Assembly: GCF_003752155.1 (NCBI RefSeq)
Contig: NZ_RJVG01000005.1
Location: 124,001 to 188,000 of the forward strand
Direction of reading: 5' to 3'
Length of the DNA: 64,000 bases
Source: Mobilisporobacter senegalensis
GTDB lineage: Bacteria > Bacillota > Clostridia > Lachnospirales > Lachnospiraceae
The translations under genes were made by a program, and so were the position numbers. Position 1 is the first letter of the stretch. The number at the start of each line of letters is the position of its first letter. Below the pieces are notes generated by a model, which had not been told where the DNA came from, did not search any database, and saw nothing but the letters and a program-made list of their open reading frames with translations. Positions 46,701 to 56,200 of the stretch are shown one piece after another.

Positions 46701-47638
46701 GCACTGTTCTCAGGTGACTTCGACATCAGTGGTACAGGAAGTTTCTCCCAGGAATTTGGATCTAATAAATCTGAATTTAAGTCTGCATAGGATACACCTA
46801 CACAGTAGTTATCATTCATAAAGCTACTTGCAGAGTAAGCAAAGTACACCTTGCCGTCTTTTTCTACTACCGCACAACCCTCATCAATATTGTCTCCATG
46901 CTTTTCCCAGTCATAAATCGGTCTTGCCAGGGTACATTCTGTTCCTGTAGAGCCTTCTACTGTTCCATTGTCCAGAGTCCACGGATTCAACATCTTTACG
47001 ATGGTAGGGCACTCATCAAATTTGGTTCTGGTATAATCAATAGCCGATCCACTGGCTACTCCCAAATACTGATCCTCATAGTAGAAATATTTGGTATAGG
47101 AATAGTATCTTTCTCCTCCAATGGTGACTACACCACAAGGAAGTCCATAGCCCTCTGCATTCATAAGGCCAGCCTTTTCTGTAGCTTCCCCATTTTCATC
47201 CCTATTTGACCAGCTGCCCTTTAGCTCCCAAGTGCCTTCAAATGGATCCGGTGATTCATTTTCTAATACATATGTACTTGGATGACCATAACCGAAGTCT
47301 GTCTCCGGACCAGATGCAAAATAGATATACCACTTACCTTCCATGCGATAGATGTATGGCCCCCATACATAGCCAAAGTTCTCCGGCTTCTTCCATACAA
47401 GTCTACTCTTTGCAGTAGATATGCCTAGTACCGTCTCTGCTCTCTTCAGATAAATATCATTATCTGTAGCAAAGCCGCAATAGTAGAAACCATCTGCATC
47501 TCTTGCGATTGTCGGATCTGCACCCCTCATAAGAGGATTACGATACTGACTTGCCACTTCTGCCTGTGCTGCCTGTGGAGGTAGCGTGGTAATTACCATT
47601 GCTACCATTAGCATAAATAACAACAATTTTTTTCTCAT
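43787..47638 (-). CDS. Secreted multi-domain GH43 glycoside hydrolase with CBMs and ricin-like domain
   Basis: 1283 residues. Signal peptide (MRKKLLLFMLMVAMVITTLPPQA). GH43 at about 30-370 with GADPTI (catalytic base Asp), DEGCAVVEKDGKVYFAYS and FGPGSPLFVKSEDGT. Then four CBM6/35-type modules of ~125 residues, each with the YEAE..L.GGA / GY.G.G opening, a ricin-type (CBM13) domain at about 920-1060 with NQLWELLDQG and DVADTSN, a PGGET linker, an FN3-like domain and a C-terminal beta-domain. It would cleave arabinose- or xylose-containing glycan outside the cell. Substrate subfamily not determinable. Confidence 0.88.
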   Translation of the reverse strand: MRKKLLLFMLMVAMVITTLPPQAAQAEVASQYRNPLMRGADPTIARDADGFYYCGFATDNDIYLKRAETVLGISTAKSRLVWKKPENFGYVWGPYIYRMEGKWYIYFASGPETDFGYGHPSTYVLENESPDPFEGTWELKGSWSNRDENGEATEKAGLMNAEGYGLPCGVVTIGGERYYSYTKYFYYEDQYLGVASGSAIDYTRTKFDECPTIVKMLNPWTLDNGTVEGSTGTECTLARPIYDWEKHGDNIDEGCAVVEKDGKVYFAYSASSFMNDNYCVGVSYADLNSDLLDPNSWEKLPVPLMSKSPENSAFGPGSPLFVKSEDGTEDWLIHHAGPVGGQTGANRWVRATPVSWTDNSFVNVGVPSNPGTVFDRPSGEEKSEVLEAEDAACVGVEKRIISNSARSSGSGNVKFNEAGGYVEFDVEAESAGMYSLDFRYNNAVTGSAITMELSVNDSQQRMLSFVSNGEYTANLDVLKVYNIILQEGINKIRMTAPASCELILDALTIKKTTLYEAEEAALSGGAKTSTEHTGYSGSGYVDNLYTNGTGVAFTVDAPYTGNYSVDLRYCNGFYGEKINKSLAIYVNGVRVKTADCFYGTSWSDWQDRYDNLNLKQGVNTIEYRYDDASLGNVNIDYITVTEAVTMTYEAEQAELSGGASFAQDHAGYTGTGFVGGLWQDGALEFHIDVETAAIYDVSIKYALGFIGETRNMNLYINGESKGTINFSDSTGWDNWSEKVVAMELTEGINTIKLTREGAGQGDINLDNIHLQRRIPWAYQAENATMLGGAHKSEDHLWYEGTGFAGGFESADGTEGIEFTVNVPYTGTHTATLRYSGAHENNITMSLYVNGVRIKQIELPPTKTWDDWNEATYDVDLKAGDNTIKLVREITDSGCFNIDSLTIDKYSSAKSSLKNPGLVSGTVYVMKSKTSGKAADVAGYSRDAGALVNQWNYLGNINQLWELLDQGNGYWKLMSSYSGHMLDVADTSNYFTCQQINDPNSISQQWKIEQLGDFYKLTNRQYDMVLEVVDGLTSNGTMIRLAAYEEGADRQLWNIADGFDATGIKAEQPGEEEEPGGETPGGETPGGETPGGETPGGNTPGGNTPGGNTSGGDTSGGTYNPTKPSVPEQPDKEKEPEVKPQTEVTGKIKVGKTNNVLSWEKVEGATKYIVYACKTGSSKYTKIATINAGKKLSFTHKNVKGKSYKYYIQAYGKNDAGKTVKLMQSDTMQTISSKDKKTFYMTTNMKVAKINSTGEIIVVGSGDCTIYVYMPKGKIKKIDINIKK
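44298..44424. repeat. 15-bp tandem repeat coding a PGGET/PGGNT linker
   Basis: Eight to nine 15-bp units (minus-strand CCTGGAGGAGAAACA-like) translate to PGGETPGGETPGGNT repeats between the ricin-like and FN3-like domains of the GH43 protein. Length may vary between strains by slippage. Confidence 0.7.
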
Positions 47639-47653
47639 AAATACCTTTCTCCT

Positions 47654-49756
47654 TTAATTTATATTGTATCCCTCATGTGTCACTACAACCCTCTTTCTTT
47701 CTCCGTGCCACATAATAGGAATCTCCACTTGTTGCCATTCTCTTGGTAAGCATGGATTAAGCACTATATTATCTTCCCACATAGCACTTTTTAATCCTGC
47801 AAAACCATAGACAATTAACTGCCATAGACCACCACAATTTGCAATATGAATGCCCTCTTCAGCTCCACACTTGTCTGGACACATATCAATGTCTATTACT
47901 TTATCTAGAAATCTTTCTGCTTCCTTCACTCTCCCCATACGAGCTGCCAGAATACCATGAACTGCTGCGGAAAGAGACGAGTCATGAGTGGTAATCGGTT
48001 CATAATAATCATAATTTGCTATTAACTGCTTCTCTGTAAATTCCTCTGGAAACAACAACATCATCTCTAGTACATCAGCCTGTTTCAATGCCTTTGAGCG
48101 GTAGTTTTTTTCCTGAGAAATAAATTCTCCAAAGTATCTAGAACGATCTTTCCAAATTTCATCAAAATTTACATCTGCATAAGAAGCAAAATCATCAGAC
48201 TGCATAATAAGTTCATCTGTTTCTTTATAAGGAAGTCTTAGCCGCTCTTTAATTGTTTCCCACTTTTTAAGCTGATCTTTTTGGCCTTGATTAGTCTCAC
48301 TTAAATACTGAACAGTCTTTTCCAAAGAGAACTTTACCATTCGATTCGTAAATGCATTGTTTCTGGTCATTGGTAGATATTCATCCGGTCCCATTACCCC
48401 TAAAAGCTGGTATTGCCCGTCTATCTCATCCACACGTTCAGCCCAGTACTCTGCTGTTTCCTTCATCATTTCCAAACCACATTCTTCAATAAAACCCACA
48501 TCTTTTGTAGCCTTTACATAATGTTCCATAGCGTATATAATATCCGCTGTTACGTGAATTTCATGATCAGCATACTGCCAGTTAGCACATTCCTCTATAC
48601 CTGTTACAGAAGACTCCCAGGCATACCTGGCACCTTTGTAACCATAGTTTTTTGCATTTTCCTTTGCACCAGAAAGAGTCATATAACGGAACTTCACCAG
48701 ATTTCTTGCTGCCTTGGGATTTGTATGGATGAAAAATGGTAATATGTTAATCTCTGTATCCCAGAAGTATCTACCACAGTACCCTTCCCCAGCATGACCC
48801 TTGGCACAAATAGCTACCCTGGGATCATCTTCATTATCTGCTCTTATTAAATGGTAAATAGCCATTCGAATAGCTAGCTGGGCATGATTATCGCCAGTAA
48901 TAACAATATCTGCAGCCCTCCATTTCTCTGTCCACTTAAGTCTATGTCTTTCTACCAGCCGATCCAAATCGAGTGTTCGAATATCCTCTTTTGTTTCCTT
49001 CAATGCTTCAATTTCCTCATCTCGATCTGTGCTAACCTGGATAATCTTTGTTATTTTAAGTTGTTCCCCCTGCTGTATTACATTCTCTCCCTCACAGTCC
49101 AAATAGGAGCACATGGTAATGGTATTTCCGCCATTGGTTTCAGTAATTACACGGGTTATATCATCTTGTTTCTCTTTTTTAATTCTTGTAAAATGATTAA
49201 ATCCATTGGTTCTGACTCCAGTGTTGATGTCACCAGTAACAACTATGTTAATATCACCTGACTCTGCTTTTATCGTAAGTGTTTGTACTGCTATATGTTT
49301 ATCTGCCATGGAGATCATTCGAGAAAAAGTAAGCTTTAGCACCTTTCCCTTATTTGTCTTCCAGGTAAAGGACCTGGTAAGAATACCATCCAAAAGATTC
49401 AAGTACCTTTCGTACTTTTCTATCTGACAGTTTTCCATGTCTAACTCTTCTCCATCTGCATTTACCTTCAAGTCAAATATGTAGGGAAGATTGATTGTTT
49501 CCGTTTTCAAATAAGGATGTGGTCCTACTATGCCAGGGATATAAGTCCCCCATTTGGATTTCTGCTTTTTATGTTTCTCCAATGTCACATTAGCAGGTTT
49601 CCTATCATATTCTTCATCCTGCACTGCTCCTGATATTCCTTCTTCATAGCTTCCACGCACATGAAGATAACCATTCCCCTGGGTCATTAACCCTTCATAA
49701 TACTTTATAAGCTCCCCATTATAGGAATTTTCATATAAGCACCAATTTATATTCAT
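47654..49756 (-). CDS. GH65 family disaccharide phosphorylase
   Basis: 700 residues. The family plan is visible: N-terminal beta-domain with HVRGSYEEG, central (alpha/alpha)6 barrel with GEGYCGRYFWDTEINILPF, the general-acid motif GPDEY, and the C-terminal SLSAAVHGILAARMG / CGAEEGIHIANCGGLWQ region. Phosphorolyses alpha-linked disaccharide (maltose, kojibiose, nigerose or trehalose type) to beta-glucose-1-phosphate; exact specificity is not visible. Its product is the substrate of PgmB at 55350-56000. It overlaps or abuts the permease (49760). Confidence 0.9.
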   Translation of the reverse strand: MNINWCLYENSYNGELIKYYEGLMTQGNGYLHVRGSYEEGISGAVQDEEYDRKPANVTLEKHKKQKSKWGTYIPGIVGPHPYLKTETINLPYIFDLKVNADGEELDMENCQIEKYERYLNLLDGILTRSFTWKTNKGKVLKLTFSRMISMADKHIAVQTLTIKAESGDINIVVTGDINTGVRTNGFNHFTRIKKEKQDDITRVITETNGGNTITMCSYLDCEGENVIQQGEQLKITKIIQVSTDRDEEIEALKETKEDIRTLDLDRLVERHRLKWTEKWRAADIVITGDNHAQLAIRMAIYHLIRADNEDDPRVAICAKGHAGEGYCGRYFWDTEINILPFFIHTNPKAARNLVKFRYMTLSGAKENAKNYGYKGARYAWESSVTGIEECANWQYADHEIHVTADIIYAMEHYVKATKDVGFIEECGLEMMKETAEYWAERVDEIDGQYQLLGVMGPDEYLPMTRNNAFTNRMVKFSLEKTVQYLSETNQGQKDQLKKWETIKERLRLPYKETDELIMQSDDFASYADVNFDEIWKDRSRYFGEFISQEKNYRSKALKQADVLEMMLLFPEEFTEKQLIANYDYYEPITTHDSSLSAAVHGILAARMGRVKEAERFLDKVIDIDMCPDKCGAEEGIHIANCGGLWQLIVYGFAGLKSAMWEDNIVLNPCLPREWQQVEIPIMWHGERKRVVVTHEGYNIN

Positions 49757-49759
49757 CCT

Positions 49760-50584
49760 TTATCCTTTCACTGATCCAGCAGCCAAACCTGAAACAACTT
49801 GTTTTTGAAATAATATAAATGTAATGATACTAGGTACGATAACTACTACTGTTGCCGCAAACATGGCTCCATAATCACTGGCAAATGCACTCTTAAAATA
49901 GTAAAGGGCTATTGGCAGGGTTCTTTTTCCCGTCTCTCCGGTTAAAGTAAGTGCAAGCTGGAATTCATTCCAACACAATAAAAACTGAATGATACCAGCC
50001 GTTGCAAATGCCGGCCTTGTAAGAGGCAAAACAATCTTTACAAAGGTTCGTAAAAAACCAGATCCATCTATATATGCTGCCTCTTCTAAGGTATACGGAA
50101 TGGTCTTTATGTAACTCATCATGACATAAAAAGTTGTTGGCATACCAAGTGCTGTGTATACAAGAATCAGACCAGTGCGCGTATTATAAAGGTTAGTTAC
50201 ATTAAGTATTATATATAGTGGCTGAAGCAATGCTGCTCCGGGAATAATCAGTCCCACAGAAAACAGAAGCATTACCACTCCCTTTAACTTAAATGAGCAC
50301 CTTACCACAACATAAGCTGCCATGGTACATACAAATAGATTTAGCACTGTTCCTGCTATAGCTATTACTATACTATTTTTATAAAAGGTTATAAGAGGTG
50401 CCAGTTTAAATGCTGTCACATAATTACTCAAGCGAAAACCAGAAGGAAATCCCAATGTTCCCGTCAATATCTCGCTATTGGTTTTAAATGAAGAAAATAA
50501 CACCCACGCAAAAGGTACAATGGAGATGACCACTATGACCGTCAGCAACTGAGCTGTAAGTATTTTTCTAATTATTCGAAGCAT
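49760..50584 (-). CDS. Carbohydrate ABC permease, MalG type
   Basis: About 274 residues with six membrane segments from an ATG preceded by AAAGGATG. EAA motif region EEAAYIDGSGFLRTFVKIVLPLTRPA is present. Pairs with the MalF-type permease 14 bp upstream and the lipoprotein binding protein. No ATPase is encoded here, so a shared MsmK/UgpC-type ATPase elsewhere is needed. Confidence 0.88.
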   Translation of the reverse strand: MLRIIRKILTAQLLTVIVVISIVPFAWVLFSSFKTNSEILTGTLGFPSGFRLSNYVTAFKLAPLITFYKNSIVIAIAGTVLNLFVCTMAAYVVVRCSFKLKGVVMLLFSVGLIIPGAALLQPLYIILNVTNLYNTRTGLILVYTALGMPTTFYVMMSYIKTIPYTLEEAAYIDGSGFLRTFVKIVLPLTRPAFATAGIIQFLLCWNEFQLALTLTGETGKRTLPIALYYFKSAFASDYGAMFAATVVVIVPSIITFILFQKQVVSGLAAGSVKG

Positions 50585-50597
50585 AATGTCATCCTTT

Positions 50598-51467
50598 CTA
50601 TTCTTTTGCATCCATACTGAATATCTTACGAATACTCTTAAGTAAAATCACACCTAGAAGTACTAGTAAAACACCTTGTGCATTTGCCAGTCCATAATTA
50701 TTGTTGGTAAATACCGTTTTATACAGATACATGGGCATATTCATGGTTCTGCTTCCCGGTCCACCATTGGTGGTCATCATGATTATGTCCAGCTTTTGCA
50801 GCATACTAGTGGCTGCCAGAACTGCAGAGGTTCCAATAATATTTTTCATAAGTGGTAATACTACATATATATCTGTCTGAAAAGACGAGGCTCCATCAAT
50901 CTTTGCTGCTTCATATACATCTTCTGAAACAGATGACATCTCAGCCATGACCAGAATTGTAACAAGTCCTGCATATGGAAGCCATGTCATAGTTACTGCT
51001 GAAAATGCAGACTTTGGATCCATAAACCAGTTCTGACTAAAGCCTTCTCCTGTTATTTTCATAATCAACGTATTGATAAATCCATACTGTGGATTCATTA
51101 CACACAAGAACAGCATGCCTAATGCTGCACTTGAAATAACATTTGGTATAAAGAAAATAGTTCTTATTGCACTGCTATACCATCTCTTTTTTGCTAATAT
51201 AATAGCTACTACAGTTCCAATAAAAACATGAAAAGTTGCCTGAAGAAGAATCCAGATAGCTGTATTTTTCAAACTATCCATAAATGTTTTATCTTCTGTA
51301 AATAAATATATGTAGTTCTTTAATCCAACCAAAGATATTTCCTTGCCAATGGACCAATCTGTAAAGGAAGTTCCAAACAAGACTATAATAGGTCCAAGAA
51401 ATATAAAACTAAATAATAAAATTCCCGGAAGCAGAAAAAGTATTACCCACTTCTTATTTTTTGTCAT
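50598..51467 (-). CDS. Carbohydrate ABC permease, MalF type
   Basis: About 289 residues from the ATG at 51467 with GGAATGGAG upstream; the longer start at 51512 lies inside the intercistronic hairpin. EAA loop VYEAAKIDGASSFQTDIYVVLPLMK is intact. First permease after the substrate-binding protein. Confidence 0.87.
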   Translation of the reverse strand: MTKNKKWVILFLLPGILLFSFIFLGPIIVLFGTSFTDWSIGKEISLVGLKNYIYLFTEDKTFMDSLKNTAIWILLQATFHVFIGTVVAIILAKKRWYSSAIRTIFFIPNVISSAALGMLFLCVMNPQYGFINTLIMKITGEGFSQNWFMDPKSAFSAVTMTWLPYAGLVTILVMAEMSSVSEDVYEAAKIDGASSFQTDIYVVLPLMKNIIGTSAVLAATSMLQKLDIIMMTTNGGPGSRTMNMPMYLYKTVFTNNNYGLANAQGVLLVLLGVILLKSIRKIFSMDAKE

Positions 51468-51503
51468 AATATTCTCCATTCCGCAAATATTGCAAAAAAA
51501 TAA

Positions 51504-51551
51504 CGCAAGCATAAATATGAATCGCCATTAAATCCTTATTTATGCTTGCGC
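51504..51551 (-). terminator. Intercistronic hairpin after the sugar-binding protein gene
   Basis: CGCAAGCATAAATA pairs with TATTTATGCTTGCG across a 20-nt loop, followed by a TTATTTTTTT run on the minus strand. It lies between the binding-protein stop (51571) and the permease start. Such hairpins allow high expression of the binding protein over the permeases by partial termination or mRNA protection. Confidence 0.65.
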
Positions 51552-51570
51552 AATTGTCTAAAACACTTTA

Positions 51571-52935
51571 TTACTTGCTCATTTCAGCTGCCTTTGTAAG
51601 GTAATCTGCAAACTCCTCTGGTGTAATCTCATCATATGCAAGTTCTGGATATCTAACAGCAGTTTCATCTACGATAGAAGAGAATGCCGTATTATCGATA
51701 TTCTCAAATGTATACTTTGCACTACCAGACAACTGGATTAGTTCAGAAAGAATTGGATTAGCAGCTTTGTACTCAGCAGACATCTCAATATTGTCTGTTA
51801 AAGGAAGAACGCCTGCCTTCTCCAGGAATACACTCTGAGCATACTCACTTGTCTTGAACTTAAGGAATTCAAGTGCACCTGCTTGCTCCTCAGCAGACTT
51901 TCCGTTGGTACAAAGAATATACCCAACCTCAAACTGTGCAATCAATCCATCTTCAGGATAAAGAGCTACACCAACCTGATCTCCAAAACCTGGAATAGAC
52001 TTAGTTTCATCTGTAAAATCAGGACACATCCAAGGTCCGTTTGCGATCATAGCCACATTACCCTGTTCAAAGTTATTTGCTGCATTTGCATAAAGTGCAC
52101 CTACTGCATCTGGAGTAGTGTACTCTTTTAAACATGTTTTCAACATTTCTAAGCCCTTGATCACTGAGCTGTTATTATAATTTGCAGGATAGCTGGTATT
52201 CATGAACGCATTTCCATCTGCACCATCAGTACCAATCATTGCTGCCAGCCATAAATTTGTAGTCCATGCATTTTCACCAGTCATTAAAGCCAATGGTGTA
52301 AATCCTGCTTTCTTCAGCTTAGCATTGTTGCTCATGAACTCATCCCATGTCTTAGCTGGAGTGACACCCGCTTTTGAAAACATATCCTTATTGTAGAAAT
52401 AGCCGATAATCTGACGCTGGTTGGAGATAGAGTAAACACTTCCGTCATCTTCCATGTTATAATTCATAGCGTCTTCTCCTACAAACTTCATCCATTCCGG
52501 ATCTGCTTCTAAAAACGGTTTAATATTAACAGCTTGCCCATTTTCAATTGCCAGCTCTCTGATGCCATTCTTTCCAATCAATACATCTGGTAATGTTTGT
52601 GAAGATGCTAATATCTTCATCTTATCAACAAATGCATTATCACTAGGGAGTTCTTCTACTACTACTTTGTACTTGCCTTCAAACTTCTTATTGAATGCGT
52701 TGATTACTTCTTCTTCTGCTGCAGCAGATGCATGAGATCCAACCATAAAAGTTGCATAAGAGATTTCTACTGGTTCAGAGCTTGTTCCCTCCGGTGTATC
52801 CCCTTTGTCTGTCTCATCTACTGATGCCTCTGTGTTTGTACCTGTTTCTTTGCTGGCATCCTTGTTTTTACATGCTACCAATGACATAGTCATGGTAAGG
52901 GCTAACAGTAACGCAATTACTTTTGTTTTTTTCAT
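51571..52935 (-). CDS. ABC extracellular sugar-binding lipoprotein
   Basis: 454 residues. Signal peptide with lipobox LVACK and a typical family 1 solute-binding domain (VINAFNKKFEGKYKVVVEELPSD, ...MTGENAWTTNLWLAAMIG, ...WMCPDFTDETK). Delivers an oligosaccharide to the following permeases. The preceding DNA carries a copy of the duplicated regulatory segment. Confidence 0.88.
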   Translation of the reverse strand: MKKTKVIALLLALTMTMSLVACKNKDASKETGTNTEASVDETDKGDTPEGTSSEPVEISYATFMVGSHASAAAEEEVINAFNKKFEGKYKVVVEELPSDNAFVDKMKILASSQTLPDVLIGKNGIRELAIENGQAVNIKPFLEADPEWMKFVGEDAMNYNMEDDGSVYSISNQRQIIGYFYNKDMFSKAGVTPAKTWDEFMSNNAKLKKAGFTPLALMTGENAWTTNLWLAAMIGTDGADGNAFMNTSYPANYNNSSVIKGLEMLKTCLKEYTTPDAVGALYANAANNFEQGNVAMIANGPWMCPDFTDETKSIPGFGDQVGVALYPEDGLIAQFEVGYILCTNGKSAEEQAGALEFLKFKTSEYAQSVFLEKAGVLPLTDNIEMSAEYKAANPILSELIQLSGSAKYTFENIDNTAFSSIVDETAVRYPELAYDEITPEEFADYLTKAAEMSK

Positions 52936-52967
52936 AAGACCTCCTAAATAAACGATTTATTTTTTAA

Positions 52968-53130
52968 TACAAGATTAGAATACCATTTCAGCCTGTTATA
53001 CAGAATAGAATTGCTTTTCTTCCTGTTATGGAAATTTGACCTCTTCTTGTTTTATGTATTATCCTACTTATTTTTCTTATACAATTTTTACTTTTATGAA
53101 AATATTTTGATGTATTGTCTTCTTATCGTT
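52968..53130. repeat. Copy 1 of duplicated regulatory segment
   Basis: About 160 bp that align with 56041-56200 at roughly 80% identity by eye, including AGAATAGAATT, TTTGACCTCTTCTTGTTTTATGTA and AAAATATTTTGATGT. It lies upstream of the binding-protein gene (start 52935). On the minus strand it includes an AAGAAGAGGTCAAATT block and a TATTCTAAT -10-like region near its end. Likely the binding site for the YesN-type response regulator encoded in the same locus. Confidence 0.7.
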
Positions 53131-53154
53131 GTTCCACAAAAATTCATATCCTAT

Positions 53155-53200
53155 TAAAAGACCTCCTAGCGTCAGTGTTGCAACCAATTTACTAGGAGGT
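53155..53200 (-). terminator. Terminator after the MCP gene
   Basis: ACCTCCTAG / CTAGGAGGT forms a 9-bp stem, with CTTTTAAT downstream on the minus strand, 10 bp past the MCP stop. Confidence 0.6.
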
Positions 53201-53209
53201 ACATACATA

Positions 53210-55321
53210 CTATATCTTAAATATTGCCACCGATTCATCTAAATCTTTTGCGTCTTCATCTAATTTAGCAGCAGCAGCCGTCAACGTTTCCACTGCCCTT
53301 AATTGTTCTGTGGTTATTCCTGCTAGTTCATTTGAGGCACTTGCGGTCTCTTGTGAAACTGACGAAATATTTTCAATAGCCCCCAATGTATCTTCCTTAG
53401 CATGCTCAATTTCTACCATTCTCTCTGAGATCTTTATTAAGTTCCTGGTTAATTCCTCAACGTGTTCGTTAATCTCACTAAAAAGAGCTATAGTATGCCC
53501 TAATGCATCACTTTGAGAGGCAACGATACCTTCTGCTTCTTTTGCAACTCCAACGGTCTTTATTGTTTTTTGATGGATTCCAATAATAATATTATCAATC
53601 TGATTGGCTGCAGTTGTAGATTGATTTGACAACTTTCTAATCTCATCCGCCACCACAGAAAATCCTTTGCCAAACTCTCCTGCTCTTGCAGCTTCAATAG
53701 AAGCATTTAAGGCTAATAGATTTGTCTCTTCTGCTATTGCATTAATTGTTTGAACAATTTCTCCAATAGAGTCTGATTCTTTCTCCAAATCCTCTATATT
53801 TCGGATCACTTCCCTCGTAATCTTAGTTGTATTCTTTGCCTTTTGCTCCAATTCACTTATTATTGTAAACCCATGTCTAACAACAGATTTTGTCTCTTTA
53901 GCGCTGTCTCCAATTGCACTTGTATTTAAATATATCTCGTTTATTTGTTTTGATAAAGTTGACATCTCTGCCAAACAATTACTTGAATCTTCTGCTTGTA
54001 GCATAATACCTTGTTCAATATCTAAAAGAGATTCATTAATTTTCTTTGTTGCATCAAGTAATACTTGTGAGCTTCCTGATACATCAAATGCAGAATGAGA
54101 AACAGTTGCACTTATCACTGTCACCTTTTGAATAAGTCCCATCATACTTTCAATCATGTGATTAATACTTCGTGCAAGAATTGCAAATTCATCTTTACGC
54201 TTCATTTCAACTCTTACACCCAAATTACCTTGAGCCGTTACATTCAATACTTGATTTGTTTTATTTATAACATTCCCAATTCCAGAAGCAATAATAGTTC
54301 CACATATAATCGCGATGATACTTGCTAAAAAAACAATTATAAGTGTAACTTCTTTCATTTCTTTTGCCTCTTTAATAATTTCTGCCTTTGGAATCAATGC
54401 ACACAATAAAGCATTCCCTTTGCTTGTCTTTGAATATGAAAACATATATTCTTTATCACCAATATTTATATAACTATACCCTTGTTTATCATCACTATTT
54501 ATGGCTTTCATAAAGTAGTCTTGTTCAGAAAGTTTATAATCTTTTAACTGTTTCCCCCCAACGATTTCCTTTCCATCACTTGTTATAAATGCAACGCTTC
54601 CCTTATCAAGCATTCCACTATTATCGAGTACTTTTTCAATATAATCGTTATTAACGTCAATAACAATAAATCCAATGGGCCTGCCACTGGAATTATACAA
54701 ATAGCTCATATGGCTTATACTATAGTCTTTCCCATTTGATACATGTTCATCTATAAAAGAATGCCTTCCAACCCACGTTGTCTTTTCACCAGATTCAATA
54801 AAACTAAGTCCATCTTTCGATTCCATATAGTTATCATATAATGCTTCGCCTTCAGCACCATCCGCTGACACTCCAAAGGCTCTTCCATATTTAGAAAACA
54901 GATAAATATTACTGATATAAGTTTCCGTCCATATATTGGATGCAATTAAAGACTTCACATATTCATATTGTTTTAGCTCTTCCACTTTATTATCTCTGTA
55001 ATAACCAGAATAATACTTCATCAACGTACTATTACTATTTAGCATATTGGCTTTCGATTCAACTGTACTAAATCCAAAGTCTAGATATTCAGTTAGACTA
55101 TTAATTGTAGATATAGTAGCTAATTCATAGTTCCGAATGAGACCAGATGAAGCTTTTGAATAGGAAACTACCCCTAGTACTATAATCAACCCAACGGGAA
55201 TGATAAAAGCTCCAATTAGTTTAACACGAATACTTCCCATAGAATCAAATATGTAACTTCTCTTTCTTTTATTAATAATTCTTTCTTTATGTATTTTTCT
55301 ACTCAGTAACTTTTTCTTCAT
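53210..55321 (-). CDS. Methyl-accepting chemotaxis protein
   Basis: 703 residues: N-terminal TM at about 33-52 ([21 protein letters not shown]), an extracellular Cache-type sensor up to ~315, TM at about 322-343, HAMP ([22 protein letters not shown]), and the signalling domain with the tip [41 protein letters not shown]. No CheR-binding pentapeptide at the C-terminus (ends VAIFKI). Located between the binding-protein and pgmB genes of a sugar-use operon, it probably senses the imported sugar or its binding protein (inference). Confidence 0.92.
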   Translation of the reverse strand: MKKKLLSRKIHKERIINKRKRSYIFDSMGSIRVKLIGAFIIPVGLIIVLGVVSYSKASSGLIRNYELATISTINSLTEYLDFGFSTVESKANMLNSNSTLMKYYSGYYRDNKVEELKQYEYVKSLIASNIWTETYISNIYLFSKYGRAFGVSADGAEGEALYDNYMESKDGLSFIESGEKTTWVGRHSFIDEHVSNGKDYSISHMSYLYNSSGRPIGFIVIDVNNDYIEKVLDNSGMLDKGSVAFITSDGKEIVGGKQLKDYKLSEQDYFMKAINSDDKQGYSYINIGDKEYMFSYSKTSKGNALLCALIPKAEIIKEAKEMKEVTLIIVFLASIIAIICGTIIASGIGNVINKTNQVLNVTAQGNLGVRVEMKRKDEFAILARSINHMIESMMGLIQKVTVISATVSHSAFDVSGSSQVLLDATKKINESLLDIEQGIMLQAEDSSNCLAEMSTLSKQINEIYLNTSAIGDSAKETKSVVRHGFTIISELEQKAKNTTKITREVIRNIEDLEKESDSIGEIVQTINAIAEETNLLALNASIEAARAGEFGKGFSVVADEIRKLSNQSTTAANQIDNIIIGIHQKTIKTVGVAKEAEGIVASQSDALGHTIALFSEINEHVEELTRNLIKISERMVEIEHAKEDTLGAIENISSVSQETASASNELAGITTEQLRAVETLTAAAAKLDEDAKDLDESVAIFKI

Positions 55322-55349
55322 CAGTCTGACTTCCTCTCGAATTTAATAA

Positions 55350-56000
55350 TTAACAAAAAAATCTATCCACGTCAAATTGACTCAAGTTACTGATAACTTC
55401 ATTCGCTAAAGGCATATCTTCTTTCGTTCCAATGCCGACCGCAAACATATTTGAAGCCAATGCTGCTTGAATTCCTGCTATGGAATCTTCAAATACAACA
55501 CATTTTTCATACGGAACTAACGCTTTATCCGCCCCAAATATAAACACTTCCGGATCAGGTTTTGCTGTTTTAACTAAATTACCATCTACTATCACATCAA
55601 AATAAGTCTCAATTCCAAGTTTACTCATTATCAAAGGAGCATTTTTACTCGCTGATCCTAATACTATTTTAACCCCTCTATTTCTTAATGTTTCTAGTAA
55701 ACATAATGCTCCCTCTAGAAGTTCATCCCTGCCTATCTGTTCAATATAGCTTAAATACAATTGATTCTTCTCTTCCATCATCTGATTTTTTTCTTCTCGA
55801 GTAAACTTATTAATTAATCCACTATAGCCCAACAAAACTTCTAACGACTCTTCTCTGGATATGCCTTTAAGGAGTTCATTGTGTTTTATTGTAAAGTTGA
55901 TATTCAGCTTCTTGGCAAGAGCAGCCCATGCAAAATAATGGTATTTTGCAGTATCCACAATTACACCATCTAAATCAAAAATAGCACATTCATATTTCAT
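55350..56000 (-). CDS. pgmB: Beta-phosphoglucomutase
   Basis: 216 residues. HAD motifs: catalytic DLDGVIVDTA (first Asp nucleophile, third Asp acid/base), KIVLGSASKN, KPDPEVFIFGADK and VVFEDSIAGIQAA. The beta-PGM cap signature YHYFAWAALAKKL is present. Converts beta-glucose-1-phosphate, the product of GH65 phosphorylases, to glucose-6-phosphate. Its 5' region carries copy 2 of the duplicated regulatory segment. Ribosome site GTGGAGGATA. Confidence 0.92.
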   Translation of the reverse strand: MKYECAIFDLDGVIVDTAKYHYFAWAALAKKLNINFTIKHNELLKGISREESLEVLLGYSGLINKFTREEKNQMMEEKNQLYLSYIEQIGRDELLEGALCLLETLRNRGVKIVLGSASKNAPLIMSKLGIETYFDVIVDGNLVKTAKPDPEVFIFGADKALVPYEKCVVFEDSIAGIQAALASNMFAVGIGTKEDMPLANEVISNLSQFDVDRFFC

Positions 56001-56040
56001 ATCTATCCTCCACTAATTATTTTTCTAAAACTTGTTTTAG

Positions 56041-56200
56041 TGCAAGATTATAATACCCTTTCATCTTGTTACTCAGAATAGAATTATTTTTCTACTTGTT
56101 ATGTTAATTTGACCTCTTCTTGTTTTATGTACTATTCTTCTTATTTTTCTTGTGTATTTTTTACTTATATAAAAATATTTTGATGTGTCTTCTTATTGCT
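56041..56200. repeat. Copy 2 of duplicated regulatory segment
   Basis: Near-copy of 52968-53130 upstream of pgmB (start 56000). On the minus strand it shows AAGAAGAGGTCAAATT and a clear TATAAT (in GGTATTATAATC) with a weak -35, as expected of an activator-dependent promoter. Its right end runs into the stop region of the response-regulator gene, which suggests that the copy 1 segment was duplicated from here together with a bit of that gene. Confidence 0.7.

Noticed and set aside
45384-47418. Long plus-strand ORFs across the GH43 gene
   Set aside because: They are antisense shadows of a gene with clear domain motifs and lack ribosome sites.
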